Below the pieces are notes generated by a model. That model saw only the letters and a program-made list of their open reading frames with translations. It did not search any database and had not been told where the DNA came from. A stretch of DNA of 64,000 nt from the NCBI RefSeq assembly GCF_000835495.1, contig NW_015622544.1:701704-765703 (forward strand), read 5' to 3'. Shown here one piece after another: positions 1 through 9,498 of the stretch. The number at the start of each line of letters is the position of its first letter. Position 1 is the stretch's first letter. This DNA is from Cladophialophora immunda. Taxonomy: Eukaryota > Ascomycota > Eurotiomycetes > Chaetothyriales > Herpotrichiellaceae. The translations under genes were made by a program, and so were the position numbers.

Positions 1-1
1 A

Positions 2-817
2 CACGTCATGCCTCCAGTGGCATTACACTGCATCGTCCATCTCACTCCAGACGAGTACTTGCGCCAACGCTTTCCAGCCGTGCATACCATCAAATACAGC
101 GCAAAGGGTTCGCCCGGCCACTATGAACTCGCCGCAATGCTACTGTGGGCTACCATTCCCTACGCGGTCTGGCAGTTGTCCTACCACTTCTTCATCTCTG
201 TCCGGCGCGCTGAGAAAATTGCAGCTGGCAGACCCACATCATTCACTTGGCTACGCCGTTCATACGCGAAGACGTGGATCGGGAAGTTGGTCAACTCGCT
301 ACCAGACTACCTCCAAGAGCCGGCCTTTATGGTGATCCAATACCTGTATGCCTGTCTCACGATAATACCGTGTCCTATCTGGTTCTGGTACCGATGGCCT
401 AGCGCATTGTTCTTGTTGTTCGTTTTCAGCTGGTCCGTGTGGAACGGGGCGAATTACTACATGGACATTTTTGGGAAGCGATTCCAGAAAGAGCTGGAGC
501 AAATGAAGCGCGACGTGGCCAAGTGGCAGAATTCGCCGGGAGCGATGTTCAGTCCACCCAACGGGCCCGTGGACTCGGATGTAAATCTGAGCATGACAAA
601 GGACGATTCGAGCAAAAGACATGACAAAAGGCAATCGATCGATAAAATTCCGTTGCTGGATGAGACCGGGCAACCACAGCAGGACGGAAATGCAAACGAC
701 AGTCCGAATTTGGAAGCTAGTGCAAGGGCAACGGGTGCCGAGATTCTAAACGAGGCGAACGGCAACGTTTTGGATAGGAAGAATGTCTCCGCGCCGCTTA
801 CGGGAGCGACGATGTGA
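2..817 (+). CDS. GPC1: Glycerophosphocholine acyltransferase, C-terminal part (5' end outside window)
   Basis: The protein is a multi-pass membrane acyltransferase of the GPC1 (DUF2838) family, which reacylates glycerophosphocholine to lysophosphatidylcholine in phospholipid remodelling. The frame is already open at base 2, before the first ATG at 8, so this is the 3' part of a longer gene. Family landmarks seen are HLTPDEYLRQRFPAVHTIKY near the start, KGSPGHY, a hydrophobic segment ending in WATIPYAVWQL, the polar GRPTSFTWLRRSY stretch, and two further membrane segments (CLTIIPCPIWFWYRW and the stretch before WNGANYYMDIFG). After about residue 170 comes a soluble, low-complexity, charged tail of about 100 residues, which is usually poorly conserved. 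The stop is at 815-817. The family call is firm. The tail may differ between species. Confidence 0.88.
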   Translation, partial: HVMPPVALHCIVHLTPDEYLRQRFPAVHTIKYSAKGSPGHYELAAMLLWATIPYAVWQLSYHFFISVRRAEKIAAGRPTSFTWLRRSYAKTWIGKLVNSLPDYLQEPAFMVIQYLYACLTIIPCPIWFWYRWPSALFLLFVFSWSVWNGANYYMDIFGKRFQKELEQMKRDVAKWQNSPGAMFSPPNGPVDSDVNLSMTKDDSSKRHDKRQSIDKIPLLDETGQPQQDGNANDSPNLEASARATGAEILNEANGNVLDRKNVSAPLTGATM

Positions 818-1582
818 GATGCCTTGGTAGCGAAAGAGAAGGAGAGGGTCTACCTCGCAAGATTAGGCGAGCTAGTACAAGACTGCGAACAAACACAATG
901 TTTGCATTTCACCAAATGTGGCAGATTGAGGAGCCAGTGCGCGAAGGAATTCTGCAATTGGATTAGCCGGCTCAGGATTTGTTGGAATGCTCTCGCGCGT
1001 CGACAACACAACCCGCGTTGTGACCTGCGGCCCACTGAAAACGATTGGAGTGAGGCACAAGCACGAAAGGACGGTATCTCGACACGGGCAAGCAAGTTTT
1101 CTGGTGTTTCGGAGCTGACGAGACCGTCTGGAGTTTTGGTGGTGGAATTGTATTGATTGTTCTAATTCTACCCTTGTAGATAGCTGATACCCTTCCGTTG
1201 TGCTTGATGAAATGCTTTCATTGCCCGAGACTCGATGTATTTCGAAGTCGAGAAAATACCCAGGACTGAGCTGTTCTATCTTTGTGTCCTCTGCACATTA
1301 GACGGATATCTTTGACCACGTACTTTTTTTAGACGCCCGCCCAGGGCTCTGTAGCTTGTCCCGTGTGACAACACCCAATACACATACCCGCAGGCAGATG
1401 AGTTTGCATGTTTTGGCACGCGCCCATGCGCTCAGGCAAGGGATGGATGTGTGGGCGAGAATGCACCGTTCTTCATTCTCATCCCTATCGTGGCGCCATC
1501 GAGGTGCTTAAAGCCCCCCCCCCCTTTTCCTTTTCCCACTGCCCCCTTCCACGCCCAAAGATCCCTCAAAACTGGAACCGGT
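818..1582. other. Intergenic, convergent 3' flanks
   Basis: This is the 3' flank shared by GPC1 (plus) and the hypothetical gene at 1583-3538 (minus). It holds an 11-base C run at 1514-1524 followed by a T/C-rich stretch. Short open frames here have no family signature. Nothing else is seen. Confidence 0.6.
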
Positions 1583-3538
1583 CTAGCAGCCGAACTGGTT
1601 CTTTGTCGTCCACGGCGCTCCCTCCTGCACGGCCGTCCTCAGCCCAGAGCGCAGGACCACGTCCCATCCGCGAGGAGTCCACACGGCTTTCTCGTGGTCC
1701 TGGACGACGCAGACCGGGGGCGGGACAGTGCGGCTGGTCACCTGCTGCCCGACGGCGCCGAACTTGTTGGCCCGCGCGGAGAGTCCTCGGGCCTGGACGT
1801 CGACCCATCTGGCCTCTTGCTCCTTGGTGTCGATTTGCCAGGTCACCCGTCGCTGTCGCAGGGGCCCGGTGGTGTCGATCTCCCCTGCTCGCTTCCCCCT
1901 CTCGCAGGGCATGCAGGCGCGGTGGGCCCGACACAGCGACGCGGGCTGGCAGTAGCTGGCGACTCCGTCCCGGGCGACCGTGACCAACTCATCGTCACGG
2001 AAATCTTGGTCTTCTCCGACCTCCTCGGTTTCATCATCCCCGTCGTCGCCGTCGTCGTCACATGGGTAGCTGTCCCGGACCAGCGCGGCGAGCAGCTTGT
2101 TTTGGGGCTCGAAAAGCCGCCGCGGGACTTCTCCCCGGCCTGGGTACATGATGGGAATGAACGGGTTGTGTCGGAGAGCGACGCCACCTTCTTCTTCCCC
2201 CTCTTCTCCGTCGCTTACGAAGGGGTTGCTGCTAGCGGCGCTCGAGCGCCGGCTTCGACCGTACAAGGATGATGAGGGCGGAGTCGGCGCCCTGCGCACG
2301 GGAAATAGCGCACATGGCTGCTCTCCTGGTGGGATGGGGATGCCGATGGGGAGCGCCGACAAGATCTCGTCGATGTTCATGTCTACCTCGTCCACCACGT
2401 CGCGAGAGGACGTCTGTAGAGGAATGTCTTGGGCTGGCGTGGGCGGCGGCGCGATGGGCACCGTCACCATCGGCGACAGGGTGAGGAGGCTGGGCGACGT
2501 TGGGGAGTAGGTCATAGTATAGCTCGACATTTTGGAAGCGGTGCTTTTGTCGTCGTTGGCGGTGGTGGTGAATGCTTCAGGCGCGTCGTGATTGCGGTCT
2601 TGTTGCGTGGCGGTAGTTGATAGCACGGGTGCTGCTCGTGTCGGCGTAGCTTGATGGTAACGAGCGTGATGGGAGTCAACCAAATCAACCAAAGGGATTC
2701 TCGGTGGCAATGCCGGACTGCATGATCGACTCGACCTAGCACGACGACAGCGCCGACGACGACTTCTTGTATTCCTGCGGGATGCGGACCTGCGAGGACC
2801 TTCGACACCGGTCTGTACAGACGAGGACTCCCATCGTGACAGCACAACCCGGGGAGCCGATGATCTCTGGCCCGTATTTAGAGGAATCAAAGTTTGAGTC
2901 GTTCCGGAACCGACGAAAGGGTCGAGCCATGTGTTTCTTTGTGGCGGAACCCGATGGTCGTGAGGACCTGGGCGTCGAGGTGGTGGAACAAAGACGCGGC
3001 GTTCCAGATGCTCGCTTGACGAACACGGCGGGAACGGGTTGCGCGCAGCAGACTCTGCTGGCAGTCCAGTCACATTTCGAAGGTCCTCCGCAATCTTCTC
3101 TTCTCGGGTCTCGTCTCCTGTGATCTCTACAGACTGCTCGTCCGTTCGTGCGACTGCAGGGGAATCTGTCGTACGTGGTCCGTGCCCGGGAGCAGCCAAA
3201 ACATGTTCCGACTGTGTAGACGAGGGCCCAGCACTCTCTTCTGGCACGACTTCTGGCACGACGAGGATGGGAATCCTCGAGGCCGGTGGAGTGGATGATG
3301 CCCTGGACGCGTGCTGCTGCCCCTTTTCGGTGAGAGTCCCAGAATCGCCATGGCTGGCCGCAGGCTCAGTGAAACATCCGAAGACTGGCAGCTTTCTCAG
3401 ACTAGTATGGCGCGATTGACTGGATGCCAGCGAGGCTCCCGTAGAGCAACCGCTCCTCTCGCCATGTCTCTCGCCATTGCGTAAAGAGCCATCACCGGTA
3501 CTGGACTCGCGTGGAAACCAGGGCTGTTTGGCTTTCAT
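1583..3538 (-). CDS. Hypothetical low-complexity protein, single exon
   Basis: I do not recognise a family. One frame stays open for 651 codons, which is too long for chance even at the high local GC. The ATG at 3538 gives the longest product. An internal ATG at 2530 would give 315 residues and starts the more orderly part. The N-terminal half is Ser/Arg/Pro-rich with a run of arginines (RSRRRRCRRARS). The C-terminal half has a Pro/Ser-rich segment, a very acidic stretch (DDDGDDGDDETEEVGEDQDF), a small Cys group (CRAHRACMPCERGKR) and a compact end containing RRVTWQIDTKEQEARWVDVQ. No signal peptide or membrane segment is seen. It is probably a disordered nuclear or cytoplasmic protein of narrow distribution. 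The start is uncertain, because other frames are also open between about 2740 and 3420. Confidence 0.55.
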   Translation of the reverse strand: MKAKQPWFPRESSTGDGSLRNGERHGERSGCSTGASLASSQSRHTSLRKLPVFGCFTEPAASHGDSGTLTEKGQQHASRASSTPPASRIPILVVPEVVPEESAGPSSTQSEHVLAAPGHGPRTTDSPAVARTDEQSVEITGDETREEKIAEDLRNVTGLPAESAARNPFPPCSSSEHLERRVFVPPPRRPGPHDHRVPPQRNTWLDPFVGSGTTQTLIPLNTGQRSSAPRVVLSRWESSSVQTGVEGPRRSASRRNTRSRRRRCRRARSSRSCSPALPPRIPLVDLVDSHHARYHQATPTRAAPVLSTTATQQDRNHDAPEAFTTTANDDKSTASKMSSYTMTYSPTSPSLLTLSPMVTVPIAPPPTPAQDIPLQTSSRDVVDEVDMNIDEILSALPIGIPIPPGEQPCALFPVRRAPTPPSSSLYGRSRRSSAASSNPFVSDGEEGEEEGGVALRHNPFIPIMYPGRGEVPRRLFEPQNKLLAALVRDSYPCDDDGDDGDDETEEVGEDQDFRDDELVTVARDGVASYCQPASLCRAHRACMPCERGKRAGEIDTTGPLRQRRVTWQIDTKEQEARWVDVQARGLSARANKFGAVGQQVTSRTVPPPVCVVQDHEKAVWTPRGWDVVLRSGLRTAVQEGAPWTTKNQFGC

Positions 3539-3872
3539 TTTGCAAAGGCCCCAGGATCAGTAGATCGAGGGATCGAGTTCGGACGCGAGCCCGTCGGGAT
3601 GGCTATACATTTCGCAAACAGGGTCAGTTTGTTCTCGACATGTATGCCCGTGGCTGGTCACCACATTCGTCATGCGCGGACAAACAGAGCCCCCAAGGGT
3701 GACGATGAGCCGTCAAGCCGCTGTTGGTCTAGTCATGCAGAAAGACGAGGCATGCCGAGGTGATCGTTCATTGACTCGATCAAACAAACACGGCTGGGTC
3801 AACAGGAATATCGTTGGTGGTCGACTGAGTAGGAGTGCGATTCGGGCACTCTCGATGGTCGCTGAACCCCCT

Positions 3873-4029
3873 TCACCAAGTCTCCTGGCTTTTGATATCA
3901 TCATGGATATCGTAGATAACCACTTCCTCGGAGGCGAGGAGAGTCTCAGCCTGCCTGGCATACTCTTTCTGGACCGGCTGCGTTCTCAAGGGGTAGATGA
4001 TGACTTACCTCTGCCGTTTCAGGTCGCAT
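3873..4029 (-). pseudogene. Possible coding remnant or very short gene
   Basis: On the minus strand, the frame ending at the TGA at 3873-3875 reads as a plausible protein tail, KEYARQAETLLASEEVVIYD followed by IHDDIKSQETW, open back to a TAA just inside 4008. A perfect donor-like GTAAGT lies at 4008-4003. A preceding mini-exon from the ATG at 4029 to 4009 would join in phase across an intron of 40 nt ending CCAG at 3969. That intron is shorter than any other here (minimum about 44). Further upstream, a different frame (about 4033-4095) also looks protein-like, as if frameshifted. It could be a decayed gene or chance. Confidence 0.25.
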
Positions 4030-4244
4030 TGTAGTAGCCCAGCCTCGTCGACCCCCAATGCCTCACCCACAGCCTCTCCCACGCTTCACTCGCCAAGTAA
4101 TATATCACTTGCTAGGTACCAACTAAACCCCACCTAGGACCGGAGAAAATCATAGATAGCCATAAAGATTTGAGACACCAAATCTGTCCCAACATTCGAC
4201 CGGCGAAACTGGTGTTTGCAGTAAGTCTTTTCCACAGTCTTCTC

Positions 4245-4395
4245 ATCTCCCTAATTCGCAAGGCCAAGTTAGTAGTGACTGTGCCCGGAGCACTGGCTAT
4301 GTAGGAGCTCTACTCTGTATCTCCCTAATTCATAGTCTGCGATCGTGCCAGGATCATAGTGAATTGGACCTTGTGTAGGAGCTCTGTCACAAGCT
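4245..4395. repeat. Diverged tandem duplication, unit about 75 bp
   Basis: The 12-mer tctccctaattc occurs at 4245 and again at 4320. The 11-mer gtaggagctct occurs at 4301 and 4375. Both pairs are offset by 74-75 bases, and weaker matches lie between them (gactgtgcccgga against gatcgtgccagga). Two imperfect copies of one unit therefore lie side by side in non-coding DNA. Confidence 0.6.
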
Positions 4396-4445
4396 ATAAG
4401 TGGGAGCATCGCGTCGTTCCAAGCCAACCGAATGGGATATGAAAC

Positions 4446-4496
4446 AAAAAAACTCCCCTTCCCAAAGGGGGTTTTCTCACAAGTCTGAGTTTTTTT
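4446..4496. repeat. Inverted repeat with 10-bp perfect arms
   Basis: The arms are aaaaaaactc (4446-4455) and gagttttttt (4487-4496). The 31-base spacer holds a second small inverted pair, cccc...gggg. The whole could fold as a nested hairpin. No transposon context is visible. Confidence 0.5.
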
Positions 4497-5410
4497 GCCA
4501 CTTTGGGGTTCAATTCCGTTGATTGTCTCCTCTTACTTTTTTCTGGCACTCACAATAGGTAGGAGGGGTTTTGTTTCATCGTTTCAGAATGTGTGGGTGG
4601 GTGGGTGGTTGGGACTGGCAGTATTCCCTCCCTGCCAAAATGACTTGGCGGATAAAGCGTCGGTGTATGGGGTAGATTCAGACTCGACGATATGATTAGA
4701 TAGTATTCTTGTACTCTCTCCTCGGCTGGCCTCGCAAGAGTCTGCTCCTTCATTCATCTCCTCCTGGGGGTTTGTTGTTGCAATTGCGTATATTCTGAGG
4801 CGGCTTACTCGGTAGAGATATACAGAGCAATATAGACGACAAGGAAGCTTCATCAGGCCATGCACAGATATCTTGACATAGAGAGCAATGAATGCTAGCA
4901 TGACGACCAACCAGGAACAGGACCAAATCACCGCTGACATGAATACCATCACATAACAAAAGATCGAGATGAGAAGAACCGGAGTCGTTGAGGCCGTTGT
5001 TCTCTGACAGCCGAGATCCGTCGCGGCAACCGGATGTCGGTTTCCACCACGCAAGACATAGAGAATACCAGGAGAGTATTCTCACCTCAGCTTCCTTAAG
5101 CTTGCGTCCACCAAAGTCCAGCTCTTCCCAAAGACTTCAGTGCCATGGCGCAGATCCCTCTTGTTGATCCTTTCAGCGAAGTCCCCTTGATGGGCTTGCG
5201 GCATCTCAGGCCTCCGACTCGATGTGACATTCGCGTCGAGGCTGACAGCCACTCGAGATGCTGGCCTTAACGTGTCCAGTGGCTCCTCGAAAAATGGCCT
5301 GCGCAGGTAAGTCAGTCGATGTCCAGGAGCTATATAACCAGCTTCAAACCAAGAGAAGAGGTGCCTCCTCTCAATACCGCGTGCTTTGAACGTCGCACGA
5401 CACTTGGATC

Positions 5411-6399
5411 ATGGCAAAGGAGGCTTCATCGCAGGGTCGTCTTGCCAAATTCTTCGGCATCAGTGCCGACGAACATGGTGACTCTCAATGGCGTCCAGAT
5501 AGCACTGCCGAGTTTGAAGTCGTCGGCCTGGGTCTGTCGCGGACCGGGACAACATCTCTGCGTGAGGCGTTGACCATGCTGGGATTTGGTCCTGTGCACC
5601 ATGGAGTGGTCAGTTTGTATTCAAATATACATTCCTCGTTTTCAGTCCCAACGCTTCAATATGCCCGACTGACTCGGACCCGCAGGAGATATACCGCCGT
5701 CCGGATCACCGAGAAAGAGTGATCGAATTCATGCACTGGCTCAATCAGCATCCCCGCGAGAGCGAGACGGCAGGCGATGAGATGAAGAAGCGGCTCCGCG
5801 CTCTGACGCGGGGGTACCGGTCGACAATGGACGGCCCCATGTGTGACCTGATCCCCGAGGCCATCGCGACGTACCCAGAGGCAAAGTTCATCCTGACGGT
5901 CCGGGACTCCGAAGAGTCGTGGTGGCGCTCGTGGATGGAGAGCGTGGGCCATCACTTCGGCACCGGCCCACGGAGGCACGTCTATCGGACCCTGATATCG
6001 TCCGTCCGCCTGCTTCGACGGATGGACGACATGTGCCGAGAGATCAGGATCCGGCTGGAACGCGACTGGGGCTCGATAGGCCCTCACATGTACGGACTGC
6101 ACAACCAGCGAGTCCGGGAGCTGGTCCCCGAGGGACAGTTGCTCGAGTACAACGTCAAAGAGGGCTGGGGCCCGCTGTGCGCTTTTCTGGGAGTGGACGT
6201 CCCCGATAGACCTTTTCCCAAGCTCAATGAGGGCGCCAATATCAAGGCCATTTACGCTGGCCACCAGGTATTCGGAGCGGTGACTTGGGCCTTCTACTTC
6301 GGACTCCTGGGAGGGACGATGTATCTGGTGGCGAAGCCTCAGATCATCAGTGCTCTTTTTCAATCCGCCTTGAAATGGATAGGCCTGAGCTCTGCGTGA
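5411..6399 (+). CDS. Sulfotransferase-like P-loop protein with C-terminal membrane segment
   Basis: Two exons, 5411-5608 and 5686-6399, are joined in phase 0 across a 77-nt intron (GTCAGT...CGCAG). The product has 303 residues. The loop VVGLGLSRTGTTSLREAL (about residues 36-53) is the PAPS/phosphate-binding signature of the fungal Sulfotransfer_4 family, often annotated NAD-dependent epimerase. Further family marks are the strand AKFILTVRDSEESWWRSW and the late block with PFPKLNEG. The end carries a hydrophobic stretch (VFGAVTWAFYFGLLGGTMYL), suggesting membrane anchoring. The substrate is unknown for nearly all fungal members. The ATG at 5411 precedes the P-loop by a normal distance. A long antisense frame over this gene is a shadow. 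Confidence 0.85.
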
Positions 6400-6809
6400 A
6401 GATCTGGAGATTAGTAGGAATAACTCATCTGTTATAGCGCCATCTGCTCGTGATAAAAGTCGAGGAGATGACGAGGCTGTGAGCATTCGATATCAAAATC
6501 AGCGCCATAGTCTGACGAGAAAAGTCTTATTCGCTGGGAGGAAATAGTATATGTATTCATTGGGATGGGTATCTGCTCTACTATCAGACATCGTGGTGTC
6601 CCTGTCCTTGTTGATAATACTAGCCATATCGAACCTGGCCGCTACCTCGTCGCTATTCGGAGACTCCGCGTCAGACTCTGCATACAGTACCACTTATTTC
6701 TGAACAAGGCCTGTTGTGTAATACCTTCCCATGTACTTGCTCCCCAGACTCATTCCTCGCGAGTACTCTTCTGCAAATACCGAAGCAGGGCATTAAATTC
6801 ACAACCAGA
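6400..6809. other. Intergenic, promoter side of GH128 gene
   Basis: This is the 3' flank of the sulfotransferase-like gene and upstream DNA of the glucanase gene. An alternative in-frame ATG for the glucanase lies at 6714. No other feature is seen. Confidence 0.5.
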
Positions 6810-7679
6810 ATGCAGAAAGCTCGACCTCCCCCTCCTCCGCCCAAGCCCAAGTCGCTCTCGTCAAACCCAGCAGTGTCTCATCCCAATTCCCACAGCCGCA
6901 AGCGCGGCCTAGGATGGCCTTGGGACCAACCCAGCACGCACTTCGCCCTCTACCGACCGTACGCCACGTCGGGCAAGATCTCCTGGGTCTTCAACTGGGA
7001 ATGCTGGGTGCCGGACTCCGTGCCGCCCGAGGTGGAATGGATTCCCTGCGTCCGCACCGCGGCCAACGCCAGAGACCAACTCGACCCGTTCCTGACCGAC
7101 ATCATCCAGAACCGAGGGATCAAGACCTCTGCGCTGCTGGGGTTCAACGAGCCGGAGATCGCAGACCAGGCGAACCTCCCCGCGCACGAGGCGGCCAGGC
7201 TGTGGACGGACGTGGTCCTGCCCGTGAAGCGGAAGTTCAATCTCCGCCTGGGCAGTCCCGGCATGAGCAGCGACGTGTCGCGGAGCAAGCCGTGGCTGAA
7301 CTCATTCCTCTCCGTCCTGGACGGGAGACACGAGATTGATTTCCTGGTGGTGCACTGGTACGGCCCGCGTTTCGCGGACATGAGGGCCTTCTTGGAGGAG
7401 ATGCACGCCACGTACGGCCTGCCGCTGTGGGTGAACGAATTTGCCTGCTCCAAGATGGGCGGCGGAGAGGCCAGCGTCGAGGAGGTCGAGGCTTTCATCA
7501 AAGAGGCGGTGCCGTGGCTCGACGGCTGCCGCTGGGTCGAGAGGTATGCGTACTTTGGGAACAAAGACGTCGGCACCTGGGTTGGCAGAGCGAGCAATTT
7601 CACGGAAGAAGCCGCCCAAGCGACGGATACAGGGGGAAGCCAGCTGACGAGAGTGTCAAGACTCTACTGCGAGCTTTGA
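6810..7679 (+). CDS. GH128 family glycoside hydrolase (Asl1-like beta-1,3-glucanase)
   Basis: Single exon of 289 residues from the ATG at 6810 (321 from the ATG at 6714). The domain fills almost the whole protein. It opens with KRGLGWPWDQ and the segment ISWVFNWECW. The acid/base glutamate sits in LLGFNEPE and the likely nucleophile in GLPLWVNEFAC. IDFLVVHWYGP and the closing RYAYFG are also typical of GH128. The family cleaves beta-1,3-glucans, usually fungal cell-wall or storage glucan. The N-terminus is a Pro-rich stretch (KARPPPPPPKPKS), and neither start gives a convincing signal peptide. The enzyme may therefore be intracellular, leave by an unconventional route, or lack a recognised 5' exon. 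Family confidence is high; location is open. Confidence 0.85.
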   Translation: MQKARPPPPPPKPKSLSSNPAVSHPNSHSRKRGLGWPWDQPSTHFALYRPYATSGKISWVFNWECWVPDSVPPEVEWIPCVRTAANARDQLDPFLTDIIQNRGIKTSALLGFNEPEIADQANLPAHEAARLWTDVVLPVKRKFNLRLGSPGMSSDVSRSKPWLNSFLSVLDGRHEIDFLVVHWYGPRFADMRAFLEEMHATYGLPLWVNEFACSKMGGGEASVEEVEAFIKEAVPWLDGCRWVERYAYFGNKDVGTWVGRASNFTEEAAQATDTGGSQLTRVSRLYCEL

Positions 7680-7869
7680 AACTGAGTCGGTGTATACAGG
7701 GGCCCTGGGAATGCAGACCGTGTTGCGTTGCAAAGATCTAGTCTATCGCTTCGAAGCCAATGTGCCGTTACCCTCAGACATCTACTGTTCTCTTCTTCCT
7801 GTACGCCGCAATCCAATCTAGCATTTCGGACCATCCATCCTCCCTCAAGCCCACCCTGGGCAGAAGCCA

Positions 7870-8883
7870 TCATGCGGCCTCCAAGAGATCGTTCAATGCA
7901 TTCACATAGTATGCCGGTCGGATGTCTCCCTCCAGAAAGTCCTTCTCCGTCGCGACGCCCGTCAAGACACCCAGGGTGCCTCCCAGGTTGCCCTCGATCC
8001 CGAATCTGATGTCCGTGTCGGCGCGGTCGCCCACCATGCACACCTTGCTCCGATCGAACTTGAACTTGCCCTCGATGGCGTCCATCATGGCCTGGTTCGG
8101 CTTGCCAAACGCCATGGGCTCCTGGCCGCCGAGCATCTTGATCAGGGGCGCCGAGATGGATCCCGCGCCGGGGAAGAACGAGCCCGCTGAAGGCAGGGTC
8201 GAGTCCATGTTGGTGGCCAGGAAGATGGCCCCCCGCCGGATGTACTGGTAAGCGTAGCACATCTTGAGGTAGTTGAAGTGAAAATCCAGGCCCATCAGCA
8301 CCACGCCCACCTCCGGGTCCAGGGCCTTGGGGTCGCCGGCGGCGAGGAGCTTGTAGTCCTCGGGCGTCACGTCTCGCCTGTACGCCGGGTCTGTGCCGCC
8401 CAGGTACGGTATGCCCTCGGACTCGAGTTCGGTCTCGATGCCGGCCTCGCCCACCACGAAGACCTTGTTCTTTTGCTTGAGGTGTGGATGCGCTTGAGGC
8501 AGGATCCTGGAGATGTAGATCGCGGCCGAGTACGACGAGCCAAACACCTCCTCGGCACTCGCAGGTATGCCCATCCCCCCCAGCTTTTTCTGGTAGTCTT
8601 GCCTGGACTTGGTCGAGTTGTTGGTCACGAAAACGACCTGCTTGCCCTTCTTGCGCAGCATCTCCAGCGTGGCCACGGCGCCTGGGAACAAGTGGTCTCC
8701 GGACCAGAGGACGCCATCGCAGTCGATGAGGAAGACCTATGACGGACAAACTCGCGTTAACATTGAATTCAGGCACACGGCTGGAGCGACCTTCGCGGAC
8801 GAGCAACGGGCACGAACATCGAACCTGTCTAGGAACTGACGGATTGCATCCTTGCTGCCTGCGATGTATTCAGGCGTGGTCAT
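7870..8883 (-). CDS. HAD phosphatase of the Pho13 / 4-nitrophenylphosphatase type
   Basis: Exons 8883-8818 and 8736-7870 are joined in phase 0 across an 81-nt intron, giving 310 residues. The join restores HAD motif I (FLIDCDGVLW) with nucleophile Asp27 and general acid Asp29. Motif II is VFVTNNSTKSR, the substrate/Lys region is AFGKPNQAM, and motif IV is CMVGDRADTDIRFG. The C2-cap layout and length match yeast Pho13 and mammalian PGP, which remove side-products such as 2-phosphoglycolate and 4-phosphoerythronate from central metabolism. The ATG at 8883 gives the expected short N-terminus (TTPEYIAGSKDAIRQFLDRF). A longer in-frame extension upstream lacks family support. The enzyme is cytosolic. 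Confidence 0.92.
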
Positions 8884-9498
8884 GTCTACGCCAGGTGGTG
8901 GTCGCAGGAAGCCAGTGGGCGAGCAGAAAATCTGTTGGGCAAAGGTTTGAACACCAGTCTTGGTCGCAACGGGCAACGCGGACGGTTGGGCCGTCTACGG
9001 AATTTATGTTCATTGAGAAAATATCTGGCTCGTTGGCTCGCGGCTTTGGAGATGGATGCCGTAACCCCGCATCCCTTCGCACAGCCTCTTCCTTTTGCCT
9101 AAAGGATTCTAATGACATATGGCCCTGAACTTGGAGGACGTCATGGAGGATTCGTAATCTAGTATCCCAGATTGTCTCGATGCTGAGTACAGCTTTAGAC
9201 AGCAGCGGACAGACAGCCACTGGCATAACCGACACCATCCTGAAGTCTGCAAAGGGAACCGACAGAGTCGCCTGTTCAGAATCATAGATGCCCGAGAAGT
9301 TGTGTAGATCGGCCTGCTGCTTGGAATCGAGAGTCTGTCGCGGACGGGGTATTCAGTAGCTTGTCATATCTCAAGTCCTGGCAATATAGGCGAGTCATTG
9401 TGTCTAGCTCTCTTTTGCGGAGGTGCTGACCGATCACGTCGCTGTGTTGCCGTTCTGCACTGATTTTCGCCGCGCCAATCGGTGGGCTTCCAAGCCAC
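8884..9498. other. Intergenic
   Basis: Upstream region of the Pho13-like gene and 3' flank of the aminopeptidase gene. No further gene or RNA signal is seen. Confidence 0.5.

Larger units (their letters stand above)
3539..5410. other. Gene-poor region with repeats and coding-like scraps
   Basis: No complete gene was resolved. It contains a diverged tandem repeat (4245-4395), an inverted repeat with A/T-run arms (4446-4496), and coding-like minus-strand segments near 3873-4029 and 5088-5304. The last 100 bases are the upstream region of the sulfotransferase-like gene. Confidence 0.5.

Noticed and set aside
4500..4520. tRNA B-box-like ggttcaattcc
   Set aside because: No A-box, acceptor stem or cloverleaf could be found around it.
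5656..6486. 276-codon antisense frame over the sulfotransferase-like gene
   Set aside because: It mirrors the conserved coding strand, has no family motif and crosses a well-supported intron.
8884..8976. N-terminal extension of the Pho13-like phosphatase
   Set aside because: The extra residues are not expected in the family. The ATG at 8883 gives the standard start.
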